Assembly: GCA_947503145.1 (NCBI GenBank)
Contig: CANNCP010000001.1
Span: 434,001 to 498,000 of the forward strand
Direction of reading: 5' to 3'
Length of the DNA: 64,000 nt
From: an uncultured Roseovarius sp.
GTDB taxonomy: Bacteria > Pseudomonadota > Alphaproteobacteria > Rhodobacterales > Rhodobacteraceae
Of the stretch, positions 62,236-64,000 are shown in pieces (position 1 is the stretch's first letter; every line of letters starts with the position of its first letter). The notes under the pieces were generated by a model. That model was not told the origin of the DNA and made no database searches. It worked only from the letters and a program-made list of their open reading frames with translations. A program made the position numbers and the translations under genes.

Positions 62236-63324
62236 TCAGGCCGCGTGATGCCTGGCCAGCGTGACCGCCTCGAACTGGCGCAGCACGGGCCGGATCGGGC
62301 TGGCATGTTCGGGCAGCCGGTGGCGCGGCGCGGCGTGCAGGACGCTCTCGGCCAGCGCGGCCGGATCGCGCCGCAAGCGACCGATATAAAGGCTCTCGAC
62401 CGGGCAGCCTGCGGCGAGCACTGCCGCATGTTCGGGCAACAGGATATGGTGATAGGTCACCAGATCGGGCCCGTCAGCGTAGAACGCCGAAGCGCCGTTG
62501 ACCAGATGCCGGGCCGGCACCAGAACGGCCTCGGAGCCGAACATGTATTCGACCTCGCTGCCGCCGATCACCAGCCGTTGATGCGGTGCCAGCACGATGT
62601 CATGCGCCAGCCCGAAAAACGGCGCGCGCAGCCGAACCGGACGCAGGCTGCCACGGGCGGGCACGGTCTGGTGCACGGTTTGCAGGACAGGCATGATATC
62701 GCCGGTGCTGGTCAGCACCGTATCGCCGCGCCGCAGCTTGCTGGCGGCGACCGGGCCGTGCGGTGTCGAGATCGGAACATTTGCGGTCAAGCCCGGCATC
62801 GGGCCGATGGGTTCGACCTGATCGGAGACGGCCAGAAAACTGACGTCAGGATCCATTTCGCGCCGCGCCGGATAGCGGGTGATCATCCGCAGATCTTCGA
62901 GCGGCATGGGGTGCGGCGGCGGTAGGCTGCGGCTGCGGATACGTCCGGCGGCCAGATGTTCCAGCGTCAGGCGACCCCGGCGGCGCGGCGCATCCCAACT
63001 GTAGCTGATGCGTACCTGTTCGCTGCGCCCGTCCAGGTCGTGGGTCAGCGCGGCGTGGCGGACGTCATTGCCCATCGCCTCGACCAGGACGATCCCGCCA
63101 CTTGGCATGACCTGCAGCGACAGCCCCCCTGACCAGGGTTGCGGACGGTCGAACCTCAGCAGGGTCTGCGGCCTCCCCTCGGGTGATAGATGCGTCTCGA
63201 CCAGCAATGTACCACGCGGCGCGATGGCATCGCCAGAAGTGCAGCTATCTGCGGCGCTGGCACCGGCCTGCCCGGAGCGGCTGAACCAGCCCCCGTCATG
63301 ATCGGATATCCCGATCCACCCCAT
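62236..63324 (-). CDS. Hint-domain protein without catalytic cysteine
   Basis: 362 residues. An N-terminal part (1-190) of unknown fold has a beta-rich look (ISDHDGGWFSR, ETHLSPEGRPQTLLRFDRP). A Hint_2 domain follows from about 205: ISTPHGPVAASKLRRGDTVLT and LAPHQRLVIGGSEVEYMFG. In place of the nucleophile Cys is TANVP. The ATG at 63324 is two bases after the stop of the next upstream gene, so both are translated from one message. Function unknown. Confidence 0.75.
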   Translation of the reverse strand: MGWIGISDHDGGWFSRSGQAGASAADSCTSGDAIAPRGTLLVETHLSPEGRPQTLLRFDRPQPWSGGLSLQVMPSGGIVLVEAMGNDVRHAALTHDLDGRSEQVRISYSWDAPRRRGRLTLEHLAAGRIRSRSLPPPHPMPLEDLRMITRYPARREMDPDVSFLAVSDQVEPIGPMPGLTANVPISTPHGPVAASKLRRGDTVLTSTGDIMPVLQTVHQTVPARGSLRPVRLRAPFFGLAHDIVLAPHQRLVIGGSEVEYMFGSEAVLVPARHLVNGASAFYADGPDLVTYHHILLPEHAAVLAAGCPVESLYIGRLRRDPAALAESVLHAAPRHRLPEHASPIRPVLRQFEAVTLARHHAA

Positions 63325-63326
63325 GA

Positions 63327-64000
63327 TCAGGCCACCCGCCGACTGTCGCCCAGCAGCAGCTGTGCCTCGTAGCGTTTGAGCGCCTGCCGCGCCGATGGGC
63401 TGTAGCCCGCGCCGGATTCGCGGTCGATTTCGGGAAATAGGTCGCAAATCTCATCGATGATTTCGGCCTCGAAACTATTGGTAGTCTGTGGACCGGGTAG
63501 GAAGCTCTCGGTTTCCAGCCCCTCGGAAAACACCACCTGATGACGGTCAAAGAGGATATGGACATAATCCACCAGCCCGCCTTCGATCTGCCGCACGGAG
63601 CGGTCGTTGACCAGATCGCGGGCGGCCACCAGCACCTCGGCTTCGCCAAAGAGAAGTTCCGCCAGCGCATCGCGGATCAGCACCCGGTGCAGCGGTGACA
63701 CGAAGAGATCGCCGTGAGTGCCAAAGGTGTTGCGCGCGATGAAGATCGGGGCGAAATTGCCCTTTGCGGGCACACGGCGTTCGCCGATCCAGCGCAGCGG
63801 CTGCGCGCCCTCGTCGCGCGTCATCACCAGATCGCCGGGTGTCAGGGTCTCTACCGCGACCGGGCCACCGGGTGTCTGGATCATCGTTCCGGCGACGAAG
63901 CAGGGCACCGAATCTACCAGTACAAAGGCAGTATCGCTGATGCCGGTATTGGACTGGACTGTGTAGGTATAGTTGAATTCTTCGGTATCGCCGTCACCGG
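63327..64000 (-). CDS. Hint-domain protein with catalytic cysteine, 5' end outside window
   Basis: At least 224 residues; the frame is open to the right edge. The Hint_2 domain starts at VPCFVAGTMIQTPGGPVAVE with the nucleophilic Cys, then LTPGDLVMTRDEGAQPLRWIG and SPLHRVLI with the expected His. About 30 residues of a Thr/Asn-rich upstream domain are visible (EEFNYTYTVQSNTGISDTAF), which is compatible with a large secreted protein. It is the first of the pair with 62236-63324. Confidence 0.78.
   Translation of the reverse strand, partial: GDGDTEEFNYTYTVQSNTGISDTAFVLVDSVPCFVAGTMIQTPGGPVAVETLTPGDLVMTRDEGAQPLRWIGERRVPAKGNFAPIFIARNTFGTHGDLFVSPLHRVLIRDALAELLFGEAEVLVAARDLVNDRSVRQIEGGLVDYVHILFDRHQVVFSEGLETESFLPGPQTTNSFEAEIIDEICDLFPEIDRESGAGYSPSARQALKRYEAQLLLGDSRRVA

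Noticed and set aside
1..64000. CRISPR arrays, rRNA operons, prophage
   Set aside because: No regularly spaced direct repeats, no rRNA-like tracts and no phage structural or integrase genes were seen.

Overview
The window looks like chromosomal DNA of a Roseobacter-group alphaproteobacterium (Rhodobacterales). The basis is high G+C, dense gene packing with many 4-base ATGA overlaps, and families typical of that group: DUF1150, a UbiK-type factor, YbjN, IalB, several Hint-domain proteins, a TTT transporter and a carnitine catabolic cluster. I found no rRNA, tRNA or CRISPR array. Genus and species cannot be fixed from the sequence alone.

Left part (1-20 kb) is mostly housekeeping: leuC/leuD with a HdeD-like gene between them, rnr, purE-purK, hsp20-DUF1150, a family-10 glycosyltransferase, trxB with a divergent lrp, a Hint protein, the lgt-methyltransferase-pgeF operon, ubiK, ybjN, and proC-csaA-hydroxyacid dehydrogenase.

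20-29 kb is a catabolic island for carnitine and probably gamma-butyrobetaine. It has a GlxA/CdhR-like regulator, a BKACE enzyme, an SDR, a carnitine dehydrogenase fused to a thioesterase, an acyl-CoA dehydrogenase, an ADP-forming type acyl-CoA synthetase and a CaiD-like hydratase. Together they could take gamma-butyrobetaine through crotonobetainyl-CoA and carnitine to glycine betaine. A cold-shock gene follows.

29.6-40.2 kb holds a seven-gene minus-strand cluster facing a LacI-type regulator with a clear operator: tctA-tctB-tctC, an acylating aldehyde dehydrogenase, an AMP-forming CoA ligase, a fused 2-oxoacid dehydrogenase E1 without an E2, and a FabD-like acyltransferase. The substrate is unknown (sulfoacetate-like is one option). 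This is the least explained system in the window.

40-56 kb returns to core functions: ycaQ, panB-panC, serA/serC with a probable serC leader, serB, asparaginase, ialB, rlmN, two small paralogues, a LOG protein, a PLP dehydratase and dapD. From 56 kb on the content is more accessory: an MFS-deaminase-truncated ankyrin operon beside an apparent IS remnant, a PACE efflux gene with a TetR regulator, LysR plus an SDR lacking the usual catalytic residues, and two adjoining Hint-domain genes at the right edge.

Two families of dispersed structured repeats run through the intergenic regions. One (eight loci) is a hairpin or double-hairpin element sitting mostly between convergent genes. The other (four loci) carries a conserved TTCTTCTTGC box and hairpins that vary in sequence but keep their pairing.
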